NCBI RefSeq assembly: GCF_017877055.1
Contig: NZ_JAGIPG010000001.1
Location: 1,798,001-1,862,000 of the forward strand
Reading direction: 5' to 3'
From: Neorhizobium galegae
GTDB lineage: Bacteria; Pseudomonadota; Alphaproteobacteria; Rhizobiales; Rhizobiaceae
Length of the DNA: 64,000 nucleotides
A model generated the notes under the pieces. The model worked only from the letters and a program-made list of their open reading frames with translations, searched no databases and was not told the DNA's origin. Below, in pieces: positions 33,809-43,018 of the stretch. The first letter of the stretch is position 1; each line of letters opens with the position of its first letter. The translations under genes were made by a program, and so were the position numbers.

Positions 33809-34993
33809 TTTGACGGCTTTGATCGATTTCGGTTGCGGAGAGCCGATATGCCGCGCCTGCCTGACGCGGTTGCGGCCGGAGCGCTTGGCCTCGTAGAGAG
33901 CGGCATCGGCGTCCCGCATCGCCCCTGCAAGATCGCCGCCCGGCGCAAGCTCCGCCACGCCGAAACTCGCGGTCAACGCGAAGGTGGACGGAAGCCCGCT
34001 TACAGCAATCTCCATCGTCCCGCCCCGGAGCGCCTGCGCAGACAGTGTCGCCATATCGAGCGTCGTGCTCGGCAGGAAGATCGCGAACTCCTCGCCGCCA
34101 ATACGGCCGACCACGGCATTCTTGGCAACATTTGCCCGCAACAGATCGCCGAAGGCCTGGATCACCAGGTCGCCACCGTGGTGGCCATAGGTATCGTTGA
34201 TGCGCTTGAAATGATCGAGATCGCAGATGATGACCGCGTGCGCGGCCTTCGGCGCCAGCGCCATGGCGGCCTTGACGCCATTCTCGAAGCCGCGGCGATT
34301 GGCGAGACCTGAAAGCGCATCCTTTTCCGAATTGCTGCGCTCGTCCGCCATGATCTCCAGGACAAGGACCGACAGCAGCGTCAGTCCGACCGCGACCATC
34401 AGCACGGCCGTCGAGCTTTGCGAGATCAGCGCGTAGTTGGTACCGATATAATCCTTGGCGGTCGTGCCCGCCCCCGCAATCACGGCAAAACTCGCCTTGG
34501 CGAAGAAATGCAGGCCGGTCGCCAGTAGCAGATAACCGAGCGCCCGGTCGATCAACAGCCGGCGCGTCGATGAAAAGACCGCCGCCGCGCCCGAAAGGAG
34601 CGCCAATGCAAAGGGTGTCTGGTAGGAAAAGGCATGAGCGGCCGTTCCCCGCGGCAGGTCGTAGATCAGCAGGTCGAGGCAGATGCCCGTCACCAGGAAA
34701 CAGCCCGCCCAGACGGGCGCGATCTTCCGCCCGTAGAGAGTACCGATACCGACCCTGAGCAAGGTCATGCCGCCGATCACCGATGCGAAGGCGCAGATTG
34801 CCCAGAATTTCGTGAGGTACGCATAAGCCACCAGCAACTCACAGACTGCCGATAGCGAGGCGACGGTAAAACCGGCAGCGAACCAGAGGGCAGCCGTCCG
34901 CGAGCGGCTACGCGTGGAAACCACAACGAAAACCGCGCCGAAGCATATGGCGATGATAAAATTCACCGCGAGGAAAAAGGCAGCCCCGTTCAT
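33806..34993 (-). CDS. Membrane-bound diguanylate cyclase (GGEEF)
   Basis: About 395 residues: seven hydrophobic helices (residues 1-220) form a membrane sensor, then a GGDEF domain (about 230-385) that joins two GTP into cyclic di-GMP. The active-site motif is GGEEF, a functional variant. The RxxD product-inhibition site nine residues before it is absent (AKNA there), so feedback inhibition is unlikely. ATG 34993 is preferred to GTG 35020 because it starts at the first helix. The stimulus sensed by the helices is unknown. The upstream region holds a 17-bp inverted repeat shared with tyrS. Confidence 0.9.
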   Translation of the reverse strand: MNGAAFFLAVNFIIAICFGAVFVVVSTRSRSRTAALWFAAGFTVASLSAVCELLVAYAYLTKFWAICAFASVIGGMTLLRVGIGTLYGRKIAPVWAGCFLVTGICLDLLIYDLPRGTAAHAFSYQTPFALALLSGAAAVFSSTRRLLIDRALGYLLLATGLHFFAKASFAVIAGAGTTAKDYIGTNYALISQSSTAVLMVAVGLTLLSVLVLEIMADERSNSEKDALSGLANRRGFENGVKAAMALAPKAAHAVIICDLDHFKRINDTYGHHGGDLVIQAFGDLLRANVAKNAVVGRIGGEEFAIFLPSTTLDMATLSAQALRGGTMEIAVSGLPSTFALTASFGVAELAPGGDLAGAMRDADAALYEAKRSGRNRVRQARHIGSPQPKSIKAVK

Positions 34994-35178
34994 CAGCCCA
35001 TCAGCACAGGAGACCTGCACACCACCCGGTTACCGTGTCCGGGCCGGATGTTAAAAGCGCATGAAACAAGAAACCGTTAATGCATAACCTGTCCTTCTCG
35101 CACCCGCTATTGCGTCCCGCGAAAATTGCCTGGCCTCTTGTTGGTCGCCGTCCATTCGTCGCGCTGATCACATCCAAC

Positions 35179-35195
35179 ATCACTTTTGAAGTGAT
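35179..35195. promoter_or_regulatory. 17-bp inverted repeat before tyrS
   Basis: ATCACTT-TTG-AAGTGAT is perfectly symmetric, in the intergenic region between the diguanylate cyclase and tyrS. A weak promoter-like pair (TTGAAG, then GCTAGA) overlaps it, so it could be an operator. The binding protein is unknown. Confidence 0.35.
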
Positions 35196-35259
35196 TACCG
35201 GCAAAAACAGTGCTAGAGGCGCGCCACATATTCCAAACCCATCCTGCCAGAGTTAGATC

Positions 35260-36513
35260 ATGTCCAGGTTCAAGTCCGATTTCCTCCGCACGCTCGACGA
35301 GCGCGGTTTCATCCACCAGGTCTCCGACGAGACCGGGCTCGACGAACTGTTTTCGAAGGAAATCGTCACCGGCTATATCGGCTTCGACCCAACGGCGCCG
35401 AGCCTGCACGCCGGCAGCCTGATCCAGATCATGATGCTGCACTGGATGCAGAAGACCGGCCACCGGCCGATCTCCCTGATGGGCGGCGGCACCGGCATGG
35501 TCGGCGACCCCTCGTTCAAGGACGAAGCACGCCAGCTGATGACCATCGACACGATCGAAAGCAATATCGCTTCGATCAAGCGCGTCTTCTCGAACTATCT
35601 CGCCTATGGCGAAGGTCCGAGGCAAGCGCTGATGATCAACAATGCAGACTGGCTGCGCAGCCTCAACTACCTCGAATTCCTGCGCGACGTCGGCCGGCAC
35701 TTCTCGGTCAACCGGATGTTGTCGTTCGAGAGCGTCAAGACGCGCCTCGACCGCGAGCAGTCGCTGTCCTTCCTGGAATTCAACTACATGATCCTCCAGG
35801 CCTATGACTTCGTGGAACTGGCCAAGCGGACCGGCTGCCGGCTGCAGATGGGCGGCTCGGACCAATGGGGCAATATCGTCAACGGCATCGACCTCGGTCA
35901 CCGCATGGGGACGCAGCAGCTTTTCGCGCTGACTTCGCCGCTCCTGACCACGTCTTCCGGCGCCAAGATGGGCAAGTCGGCGACGGGCGCCATCTGGCTC
36001 AACCCGGACATGCTGTCGGCCTATGATTTCTGGCAGTACTGGCGCAACACCGAGGATGCTGACGTCCCGCGCTTCCTGAAGCTTTACACGACCCTGCCGA
36101 TGGACGAGATCGCCAGGCTTTCGGCGCTCGGCGGCTCGGAGATCAACGAAGTCAAGAAGATCCTCGCAACCGAGATCACGGCCATCCTGCACGGTCGCAC
36201 AGCTGCGGAAGAAGCAGCAGAGACCGCCCGCAAGACGTTCGAGGAAGGCGGGCTTTCCGAAAACCTGCCGTCGGTCGAGGTTCCCACTGCCGATCTCGAA
36301 GCCGGGATCGGCCTGCTGTCGCTGATCGTGCGCGCCGGCCTTGCCGGCTCGAACGGCGAAGCACGCCGTCACGTCCAGGGCGGCGCCGTGCGCATCAACG
36401 ACCAGGCCGTCAGCGACGAACGCATGACCATCGGCACCGGCGAAATCACCGGCGACGGCGTCATCAAGCTTTCGCTCGGCAAGAAGAAGCACATCCTGGT
36501 GCGCCCGGCCTGA
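35260..36513 (+). CDS. tyrS: Tyrosyl-tRNA synthetase
   Basis: A 417-residue class I synthetase charging tRNA-Tyr. The HIGH-equivalent is HAGS in [11 protein letters not shown] (residues 42-52), the KMSKS-equivalent is KMGKS near residue 235, and the tyrosine-binding segment QWGN precedes it. A C-terminal S4 RNA-binding domain (about 350-410; [16 protein letters not shown]) completes the TyrRS-1 architecture. ATG 35260. A hairpin terminator follows 29 bp after the stop. Confidence 0.97.
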   Translation: MSRFKSDFLRTLDERGFIHQVSDETGLDELFSKEIVTGYIGFDPTAPSLHAGSLIQIMMLHWMQKTGHRPISLMGGGTGMVGDPSFKDEARQLMTIDTIESNIASIKRVFSNYLAYGEGPRQALMINNADWLRSLNYLEFLRDVGRHFSVNRMLSFESVKTRLDREQSLSFLEFNYMILQAYDFVELAKRTGCRLQMGGSDQWGNIVNGIDLGHRMGTQQLFALTSPLLTTSSGAKMGKSATGAIWLNPDMLSAYDFWQYWRNTEDADVPRFLKLYTTLPMDEIARLSALGGSEINEVKKILATEITAILHGRTAAEEAAETARKTFEEGGLSENLPSVEVPTADLEAGIGLLSLIVRAGLAGSNGEARRHVQGGAVRINDQAVSDERMTIGTGEITGDGVIKLSLGKKKHILVRPA

Positions 36514-36541
36514 ACCGGGCGTCTCGACAGCGAATTGAAAC

Positions 36542-36564
36542 GGGCCGCTTTCGCGGCCCCTTTT
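36542..36564 (+). terminator. Rho-independent terminator of tyrS
   Basis: GGGCCGC (36542-36548), TTTC loop, GCGGCCC (36553-36559), then TTTT. A second small hairpin, GCCCGG-CCTGAA-CCGGGC, overlaps the stop codon at 36503-36520. Confidence 0.88.
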
Positions 36565-39500
36565 ATTGGAATTCGAAAATCTGCCGGAAGATGCCGGGTG
36601 CGATCAGCGACAGCGGATTGACGGTCAGCCTCGGTTTCTCGAAAGGGCCTTCGAGCTTGAAGGTAATGCCGAGCAGGCCGCGGTCGCGGCCATTGCCGAG
36701 AATGGCGCCGATCAGCGGCAGCTCGCCGAAAAGACGGTTCAGGCCGTAAGCCGGCATGAACGTCCCGGTCATGTCCATATTGCCCTTGGAATCGCGCACC
36801 ATGCCCTGGAAGGTCGCACCGATCTGCTCGCCGCGCACCACGCCGTTTTCTATGGCGAACGCGCCATTCCGATAAAGCAGGCTTGCAAAACCGCGCTGGA
36901 ATTTTGCCGAATTGACGTCGATGTTCTTTTTCGTGGCCGTGCTCAGGGTGCGACCCTCCTGGTCAGGCGTCGCGACGAGAGACTGGAGCTTGGCCTCGTT
37001 GACCAGCGCGAAATTGCGCAGGTCGATAGCACCGGTCCAGGCATCGCCCTGCGCCTTCAGGCGCAGGTTCAAGAGCCCGCCGCGCATGTTGTCGTAGAGG
37101 TTCATGAAGCGGATGATGGCGCCGGCGTCGCCGCTGGTGATCGAGATCGTGTCGCCTGCATTCATCTCGCTGACGACCGCCTGCCCGCTTTCCGTCGACC
37201 CGGAAAAATCGGCCGTCGAGATATTGCCGCCGCGGCTTGAAAACAGGAACGACACGTTCGAGAGGGTCTGGTCGTTGAATCCGATCATGCGGTCGAGCTT
37301 GCCGCGCACGGTGGCGTTGCTCGTATCGTCGTCACCGCGCTTGGCGCCGCTGCCGCTCTTTCCGCCTCCGCGTATCTTGGTGACGACAGGTCGCATATCG
37401 ACGACGGAGCCGCTGATCGAGACGTCGAAATTACCCTTGGCACGCTTGACGCTCACCGCATAGTTGTCGGATGGCGAGAGCTGCATATGCGAGAAGTCCG
37501 CCGACGTCAGGCTGCCGCCATTGAGCGCAAGGCTGCCACGCGCGCCAAAACCGTCGCCCGAGAGTTCGAAATTGCGGATATCGGTACGCTCTCCTGTATC
37601 GGTCAGCTCGAATTGAGCCTTGGCCGGAATGCCCCCGCCCTTGGTCCAGCCAAGCCATGGCACGGAAAGAGTGGCCCGGCTGAGGTCGAGCGATACCGCC
37701 TGGCGGGTTTCGTCGATCCGCGTCAACTGAGCCGTCACCGTTCCGTCGATCACCTCGGAAAGACCGGGTGCGAGTTTCTCCCGCTGATCGTTGTTGAGAA
37801 CGGCCTTGATGATCCGCTCGCGCTTTGTCGGAGATGCCGGGTCGACCGGTTCGACCAGCGTAATGTCAGCCGGTACATTATCGATCGTGCCCTTGGCTCC
37901 GAGTCGCGCCGTCTGGTTGTCGATATCGAGCGTGCCATCCAGACCGGCGATCTTGCGACCGGAAAACTGCGGGCCGAGCGTGACGTCGTCCAGTTCGATA
38001 TGGGCATTCCAGGTGGGCTTTGGCGGGTTGTGAGCCAATATCAGGCCCATGCGGGCCTTGAGGTCGACGCGTGCATGGCCGGAAAAATCCTCCGGCTTGA
38101 ACTCGGTCCCCTTCAACGCATTGATCGGCCGGAAATTCGCAAGCTCCGTTATAGCATCGGCAGGCCCCGCAATCTTCAGCGAAAGGTCCGCCATCAGCGG
38201 CTTGGCGTAGGTGGACGGGATCGAGAACCGTCCGCCTTCGATGGCGACGAACCGACCGGACGGGAAGAAGGAGGAGGCGCGCGCGACATCGACCCGCATC
38301 ACCTCCCCCTTCAGGTCGAAACGTCCGTCGATATCACGCAGCGGCGGCACGTCGCCGGGAAGATTGATACGGGCATTGGCGAGATCAAAGCCGATCTGCA
38401 GCTCGTTCTTGTCGAGTTCCATCGGAATGCCGGGTCCCTTCATCCGGCCTGCCGGAATGAAGACGGCGATCGAACCGTTGGTAATGGTGCCGCCGAACAT
38501 ATTGTCCATCACCCAGTCACGCGGTTTTCGCGCCATCCAGAAGGGCCAGAGCTGCTTGACGCCGGTGACTTCCATATGCGGCAGCTGCGCCCCGAAACTG
38601 ATCTCGGGAGACTGGTTGCCGAACCGCACCTTCAGGGCGCCGGCCATACGGCCGAGAGGACTGGAAACGGCCATTTCATCGAACTGAAGCTCGCGATCGG
38701 CCGACAGGTAGCGCCCGTTCGCCTTGAGATCGAAGCGCGCCGGCTGCTCGCTTGTCGAGGCGCCAACGGCTGTTGCCCCGCTGATCAGAACGTCCAGACC
38801 GAAACCGGGACGCTTGTCGTCCGGATTGAGCCGGTTGAGATCGATCACCGCGCCTGTAAACGGCAGGATGGTCGGTCCGAAACGGGCCTCGGATTTCAAC
38901 AGCTCGATCGAATTCTTCGAGAAGTCGTAGGCCACATTGATATTGGCGCCGCTCAAGGTCTGCTGGATGCCGTCGAAATAGAAGTGGCCGGGGGACTGGC
39001 GAAGCGTCGCGGTGATAGCCGGCTTTACGGCCTCGCGTGAACGAACCGCCGAAAGATCGAGATCGAGGGATCCTTCGATCCCCTCGCGCGGCCGACCGTC
39101 CTCGGTTCGCTGCAGCATGAAAGATGTCACCTCGAGGCCGGTCAGTTTGGCCGAGAGTGACGACGTGACCCCTTCGACGGTCTTCGACGCTGCAACGAGA
39201 ACCGCTTTGCGGCCGTTGAGGCTGATCGCACCGTTGATCTCGACCTCGCCTTCGACGCTCTGCGTCAGCTCGAGATCGTCGACGACCAGCACGATCGGCT
39301 TGCGCCCCGGTGCTGCCGGCAGCAGGATTTCGATGCCGGCGATGCTGACGGAGCCCGTCCCGGTTCGCTCGATGAGCGCACGAGCTTCGTCGAGGCGCTG
39401 GAAAATCTCTTCCAGCAGCGCCGGCATGGCGTCGATGCGGACTTCCGAGATCGGCAACGGATCGCCGGATGGCAATTGCGCAGTGTCGAGACGGATATGC

Positions 39501-39964
39501 TCCGCCTCCATATGCTTGATCGACACGCGACCGCCGAGAAGCGCCAGCGGATCGACCGCCATGCGCATGGCGCCGGCGCGGCTCAGGTGTTCGCCGGTCG
39601 CCTGTTCGACGATATCGACGTCACGTGCCTCCAGTGCAAGGCGCAACCCCGAATCGAACCGGATGGCGGTCGAGCCGACGGTGGCGACGTACCGCGGACC
39701 GATGGCATTGTTGATTGCGCTCTGGGCTCGCGACGAAAGCATGCTGTCGACCATGCCGCCCTCGATCGCGAAAACGGCGCTGCCGACCGCGAGAAACACC
39801 AGCAGGAGGAAAAGCAGCACCGTCTTGCCGAATCGCCTGCCCCGCCGGCTTGGTGGCGGGCAATGGACGATGAGCGGATCCTCGACCTGCGCGGAGGGCA
39901 ATTCATGCAGCGGAACGAGTTCTTTCCGGCTGAAACTGACCCTTTCTCCGCGAATTTCCGACAT
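36563..39964 (-). CDS. AsmA/YhdP-like envelope protein (DUF3971)
   Basis: A 1133-residue protein with a cytosolic N-terminus (residues 1-45), one membrane anchor (TVLLFLLLVFLAVGSAVFAI, 47-66) and a very long, mostly beta-stranded periplasmic region with DUF3971 in the middle and an AsmA-like C-terminal domain. Such repeating-beta-groove proteins (YhdP, TamB, AsmA) are thought to bridge the membranes and move phospholipids to the outer membrane. A low-complexity GGGKSGSGAKRGDDD segment (about residue 865) is a likely flexible loop. It is the largest gene in the window and appears to be monocistronic. Confidence 0.85.
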   Translation of the reverse strand: MSEIRGERVSFSRKELVPLHELPSAQVEDPLIVHCPPPSRRGRRFGKTVLLFLLLVFLAVGSAVFAIEGGMVDSMLSSRAQSAINNAIGPRYVATVGSTAIRFDSGLRLALEARDVDIVEQATGEHLSRAGAMRMAVDPLALLGGRVSIKHMEAEHIRLDTAQLPSGDPLPISEVRIDAMPALLEEIFQRLDEARALIERTGTGSVSIAGIEILLPAAPGRKPIVLVVDDLELTQSVEGEVEINGAISLNGRKAVLVAASKTVEGVTSSLSAKLTGLEVTSFMLQRTEDGRPREGIEGSLDLDLSAVRSREAVKPAITATLRQSPGHFYFDGIQQTLSGANINVAYDFSKNSIELLKSEARFGPTILPFTGAVIDLNRLNPDDKRPGFGLDVLISGATAVGASTSEQPARFDLKANGRYLSADRELQFDEMAVSSPLGRMAGALKVRFGNQSPEISFGAQLPHMEVTGVKQLWPFWMARKPRDWVMDNMFGGTITNGSIAVFIPAGRMKGPGIPMELDKNELQIGFDLANARINLPGDVPPLRDIDGRFDLKGEVMRVDVARASSFFPSGRFVAIEGGRFSIPSTYAKPLMADLSLKIAGPADAITELANFRPINALKGTEFKPEDFSGHARVDLKARMGLILAHNPPKPTWNAHIELDDVTLGPQFSGRKIAGLDGTLDIDNQTARLGAKGTIDNVPADITLVEPVDPASPTKRERIIKAVLNNDQREKLAPGLSEVIDGTVTAQLTRIDETRQAVSLDLSRATLSVPWLGWTKGGGIPAKAQFELTDTGERTDIRNFELSGDGFGARGSLALNGGSLTSADFSHMQLSPSDNYAVSVKRAKGNFDVSISGSVVDMRPVVTKIRGGGKSGSGAKRGDDDTSNATVRGKLDRMIGFNDQTLSNVSFLFSSRGGNISTADFSGSTESGQAVVSEMNAGDTISITSGDAGAIIRFMNLYDNMRGGLLNLRLKAQGDAWTGAIDLRNFALVNEAKLQSLVATPDQEGRTLSTATKKNIDVNSAKFQRGFASLLYRNGAFAIENGVVRGEQIGATFQGMVRDSKGNMDMTGTFMPAYGLNRLFGELPLIGAILGNGRDRGLLGITFKLEGPFEKPRLTVNPLSLIAPGIFRQIFEFQ

Positions 39965-40092
39965 CAGGTTGAGAACTCATCTTTCTGCTTTTCGCGATAA
40001 ATCCGGGTGCGACCGATCTGGACGTCGCGCGGGCTACTATATACCGATTGCGGCGAATATCACTCAAGATACCGGCGAAAGAAAGGAAATCC

Positions 40093-40560
40093 ATGGCCGA
40101 CCTGACCATTGGCGACATCGCACCGGACTTCGAACTTCCGCGCGACGGCGGCGGCACCGTTTCCCTCAAGGCGTTTTCGGGAAAACCCGTCGTCCTCTAC
40201 TTCTATCCCAAGGACGACACGGAGGCCTGCACCAAGGAGGCGATCTCGTTTACGGGCCTCCTGGCCGATTTCGAAAAGGCGGGTGCGCCGGTCATCGGCG
40301 TGTCACCCGACAGCGTCAAGAAGCATGACAAGTTCGCAAAGAAGCACTCGCTTTCGATCATCCTCGCCGCCGACGAGGACACCTCCCTTGCCAATCTCTA
40401 CGGGGTCTGGAAGGAGAAGAGCATGTATGGCCGCACCTATATGGGTGTGGAGCGCACGACCTTCCTGATCGGAACCGACGGGCGCATCGCCCGGATCTGG
40501 CCGAAAGTGAAGGTGGCGGGCCATGCCGAGGCGGTACTCGAAAGCCTCAAGGCGCTTTAG
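40093..40560 (+). CDS. bcp: Peroxiredoxin Bcp (thiol peroxidase)
   Basis: A 155-residue thioredoxin-fold peroxidase reducing H2O2 and organic hydroperoxides. The peroxidatic cysteine is in DDTEACTKEAIS (about residue 45). In most Bcp proteins a resolving cysteine follows five residues later (CTKEAC); here that position is Ile/Ser, so it would act as a 1-Cys enzyme or use an external thiol. ATG 40093 has AAGGA at good spacing; the frame runs upstream to 40048 without one. It is divergent from the AsmA-like gene and followed 15 bp later by DUF455, probably co-transcribed. Confidence 0.92.
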   Translation: MADLTIGDIAPDFELPRDGGGTVSLKAFSGKPVVLYFYPKDDTEACTKEAISFTGLLADFEKAGAPVIGVSPDSVKKHDKFAKKHSLSIILAADEDTSLANLYGVWKEKSMYGRTYMGVERTTFLIGTDGRIARIWPKVKVAGHAEAVLESLKAL

Positions 40561-40575
40561 GCAGGAGACAAATCG

Positions 40576-41403
40576 ATGGCCGGCGAGTTTTCGATCACCT
40601 CGTTGAGAGGCGGCGCAACGGCGGCAATCCTGTCGGCCGATCTCGATATCAAGACGCGGCTCGCGCAGGAGACCGCCACCCGCTGGTTCGAGCGGCGGCT
40701 GTCCCTGCGCTCTCCACTCGATCCGCCCCTGCCCGGGCGTCCCGGCCGGCCGGCAAAGCCCGAACTCGTGCCGCCGAAGGCTGTGGGAAAACGATCCCTG
40801 CACACCGCCAGCGGCCGTATCGCGACGCTGCATGCGATCGCCCATATCGAACTCAATGCCGTCGACCTGGCGCTCGACATCGTTGCTCGCTTTGCGACCG
40901 AGCCGGTGCCGAATTCCTTCTTCGACGGATGGATGCAGGTGGCGTTCGAAGAGGCGAAACATTTCCGGATGGTGCGGGCTCGGCTGAACGACATGGGAGC
41001 CGACTATGGCGACATGCCCGCCCATGACGGCCTTTGGCAGGCGGCCCACTCCACCCGTAACGACCTCACCGCCCGCCTCGCCGTCGTGCCGCTCATTCTG
41101 GAAGCCCGCGGGCTCGACGTGACGCCGTCGCTGCAGGCCAAGATGCGCGAGACCGGTGATCTCGAAAGCGCTGCCATCCTCGACGTCATCTACAACGACG
41201 AGAAGGGTCATGTGGCGATCGGCGCCAAATGGTTCCGCTTTCTCTGCGCCCGCGAGCGCAAGGATCCGGCAGCGACGTTCCAGCAACTCGTGCGTGCCAA
41301 CTTCCGCGGCGCGCTGAAGGCACCGTTCAACGATATCGCCCGGGCGGAAGCCGGCTTGACGCCGTCGTTCTACCGGTCTCTCACGTCCACCAGCTACGCC
41401 TGA
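40576..41403 (+). CDS. DUF455 ferritin-like protein
   Basis: A 275-residue all-helical protein. Carboxylate and histidine residues in IAHIELNAVDLALD, FEEAKHFRM and DEKGHVAIG resemble the metal-binding helices of ferritin-like di-iron proteins, including the EExxH pattern. The function is unknown; relatives include MiaE-like hydroxylases, but no substrate is proven. It lies 15 bp after bcp, so a role in peroxide or iron handling is a reasonable guess. ATG 40576 is preceded by a GGAG-like site in the bcp stop region (AGGCAGGAG). Confidence 0.8.
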   Translation: MAGEFSITSLRGGATAAILSADLDIKTRLAQETATRWFERRLSLRSPLDPPLPGRPGRPAKPELVPPKAVGKRSLHTASGRIATLHAIAHIELNAVDLALDIVARFATEPVPNSFFDGWMQVAFEEAKHFRMVRARLNDMGADYGDMPAHDGLWQAAHSTRNDLTARLAVVPLILEARGLDVTPSLQAKMRETGDLESAAILDVIYNDEKGHVAIGAKWFRFLCARERKDPAATFQQLVRANFRGALKAPFNDIARAEAGLTPSFYRSLTSTSYA

Positions 41404-41495
41404 ACGCGCCAGATTAAAGCGTTCGTTAACCATATCCATGTGTAATCCCACGAAAGGAACAGCGGCCGAACGAGTCGCATCTCCGGGAGATCCGC

Positions 41496-42809
41496 GTGGC
41501 GAAGGGAACCGAAAACCGGGTGTTTGGGAAACGGGCACCTCAGCACGTTCTCATTTTCGCCAGCGGTGAAACGATCCGCCACATGACCATCCGGCCGTGG
41601 ATGGCCGCATTGACCTTCTGCTTCCTCGGTGTTTTCGCAATCGGCTATCTCGGTGCGACCTCCTATCTGGTGATCCGCGACGACCTGATCGGCGCGACCA
41701 TGGCGCGGCAGGCTCGCATGCAGCACGATTACGAGGATCGGATCGCCGCGCTGCGTGCGCAAGTCGATCGCATCACCTCGCGCCAGCTTCTCGACCAGCA
41801 GGTGGTCGAGCAGAAGGTCGAAAAGCTGCTGGAACAGCAGAACGCCCTCTTTTCGCGCCACGGCAAACTGGGCTCGCTTCTGAACCGCGCCGAGGAGTCC
41901 GGCCTCACGGCACCGGAGACGCCGGCACCGACCATGCTCCAGCCTCCGGCCAAGGAACGTCAGGCCTCGCTTATCGGTGGCAACGGCGGCGTCAAGGCGA
42001 TCGAGAAACTCCTTTCCGGCGAAACCGCCGCAACGCCGCTCCAGACGTCGACCGCTCTCGGTTATGCGCCGTTGCGCGAAAACATCGCCGACAGGGCCGA
42101 CCGGGTCTTTTCCAAAGTGACGCTGTCACTGAAGACCATCGAGAAGGAACAGCTTGCCAAGATCGCCAACCTGACGACGGGCGCCTCGGAAACCGCAGAC
42201 GCGATCGCCGCAATCCTGAAGCGGACCGGCGTCGAGGTTGCATCCGCAGACAAGGTGACGGAAGAGGCCACGAACGGCGTTGGCGGCCCGTATGTCGCGC
42301 CGCAAACCAATATCGGTGCCTTCGATGCTTCGCTCGACGAGCTCGATGCCGCACTCAGCCGGCTGGAAGCCGTGCGCGAGACGGCGCGCGACCTGCCCTT
42401 TGGCAATCCCGCTCCCGGCCGTCCGGTCACCAGCCGTTACGGAAACCGTATTGACCCCTTTCTTGGCCGGCTGGCGCTGCATGCGGGCATCGATTTTCAG
42501 GCCTCGACCGGCGACGACGTAAAAAGCACCGGCTCCGGCACGGTGATTTCAGCCGGTCCCGCCAGTGGTTATGGCAATATGGTCGAGATCGACCATGGCC
42601 AGGGCATCACAACGCGCTACGGCCATATGTCCAAAATTCTGGTAAAGGAAGGCGACGAAGTGGCCGCGGGTGATGTCATCGGCAGAGCAGGCTCCACCGG
42701 CCGCTCCACCGGACCGCACGTCCATTACGAAGTCCGCCGCGATGGCAATCCGATCGATCCCGTTCACTTCCTCAACGCCGGCATGAAGCTCACGACCTAT
42801 CTGAATTGA
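41496..42809 (+). CDS. M23 family peptidase (LytM-type) with coiled coil
   Basis: A 437-residue protein with one N-terminal membrane helix (about residues 33-60), a coiled-coil region (70-120) and a C-terminal M23/LytM domain (320-425). The zinc ligands are present: HAGIDF (His and Asp) and HVHYEV, so it should be an active endopeptidase cutting peptidoglycan cross-bridges in the periplasm. GTG 41496 has GGGAGA six bases before it. The architecture resembles rhizobial division or envelope M23 enzymes, but the exact name is not certain. It is separate from the bcp pair by 92 bp. Confidence 0.9.
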   Translation: MAKGTENRVFGKRAPQHVLIFASGETIRHMTIRPWMAALTFCFLGVFAIGYLGATSYLVIRDDLIGATMARQARMQHDYEDRIAALRAQVDRITSRQLLDQQVVEQKVEKLLEQQNALFSRHGKLGSLLNRAEESGLTAPETPAPTMLQPPAKERQASLIGGNGGVKAIEKLLSGETAATPLQTSTALGYAPLRENIADRADRVFSKVTLSLKTIEKEQLAKIANLTTGASETADAIAAILKRTGVEVASADKVTEEATNGVGGPYVAPQTNIGAFDASLDELDAALSRLEAVRETARDLPFGNPAPGRPVTSRYGNRIDPFLGRLALHAGIDFQASTGDDVKSTGSGTVISAGPASGYGNMVEIDHGQGITTRYGHMSKILVKEGDEVAAGDVIGRAGSTGRSTGPHVHYEVRRDGNPIDPVHFLNAGMKLTTYLN

Positions 42810-42826
42810 GGGAAGCTCCCCCTCAA
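42806..42826 (+). terminator. Possible hairpin at the end of the M23 gene
   Basis: TTGAGGG (42806-42812) and CCCTCAA (42820-42826) are perfect complements with a 7-nt loop; the stop codon lies in the left arm. No T run follows, so termination is doubtful. Confidence 0.35.
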
Positions 42827-42914
42827 AAGGCAATTCTTTGCCACCGGAACGGTAGCCGGCTTGCTCAGCGAGTATCTTCATTCACCAATCCCGTCGCCAA
42901 TCGCCTTGCTTTCC

Positions 42915-42943
42915 TTGACTTTTGGACATTTTGGTCCTATGTC
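42915..42943 (+). promoter_or_regulatory. Candidate sigma70-type promoter of the RhlE gene
   Basis: TTGACT (42915-42920), 17-base spacer, TATGTC (42938-42943): good -35, plausible -10, 76 bp before the helicase start. Confidence 0.45.
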
Positions 42944-43018
42944 GCGGGCCAGTTGCCGGCCAGCATGCGCCGACTCCCATAGTGTTCGTATAGAACCGGA
43001 ACGGAAACAGAATTCCCT

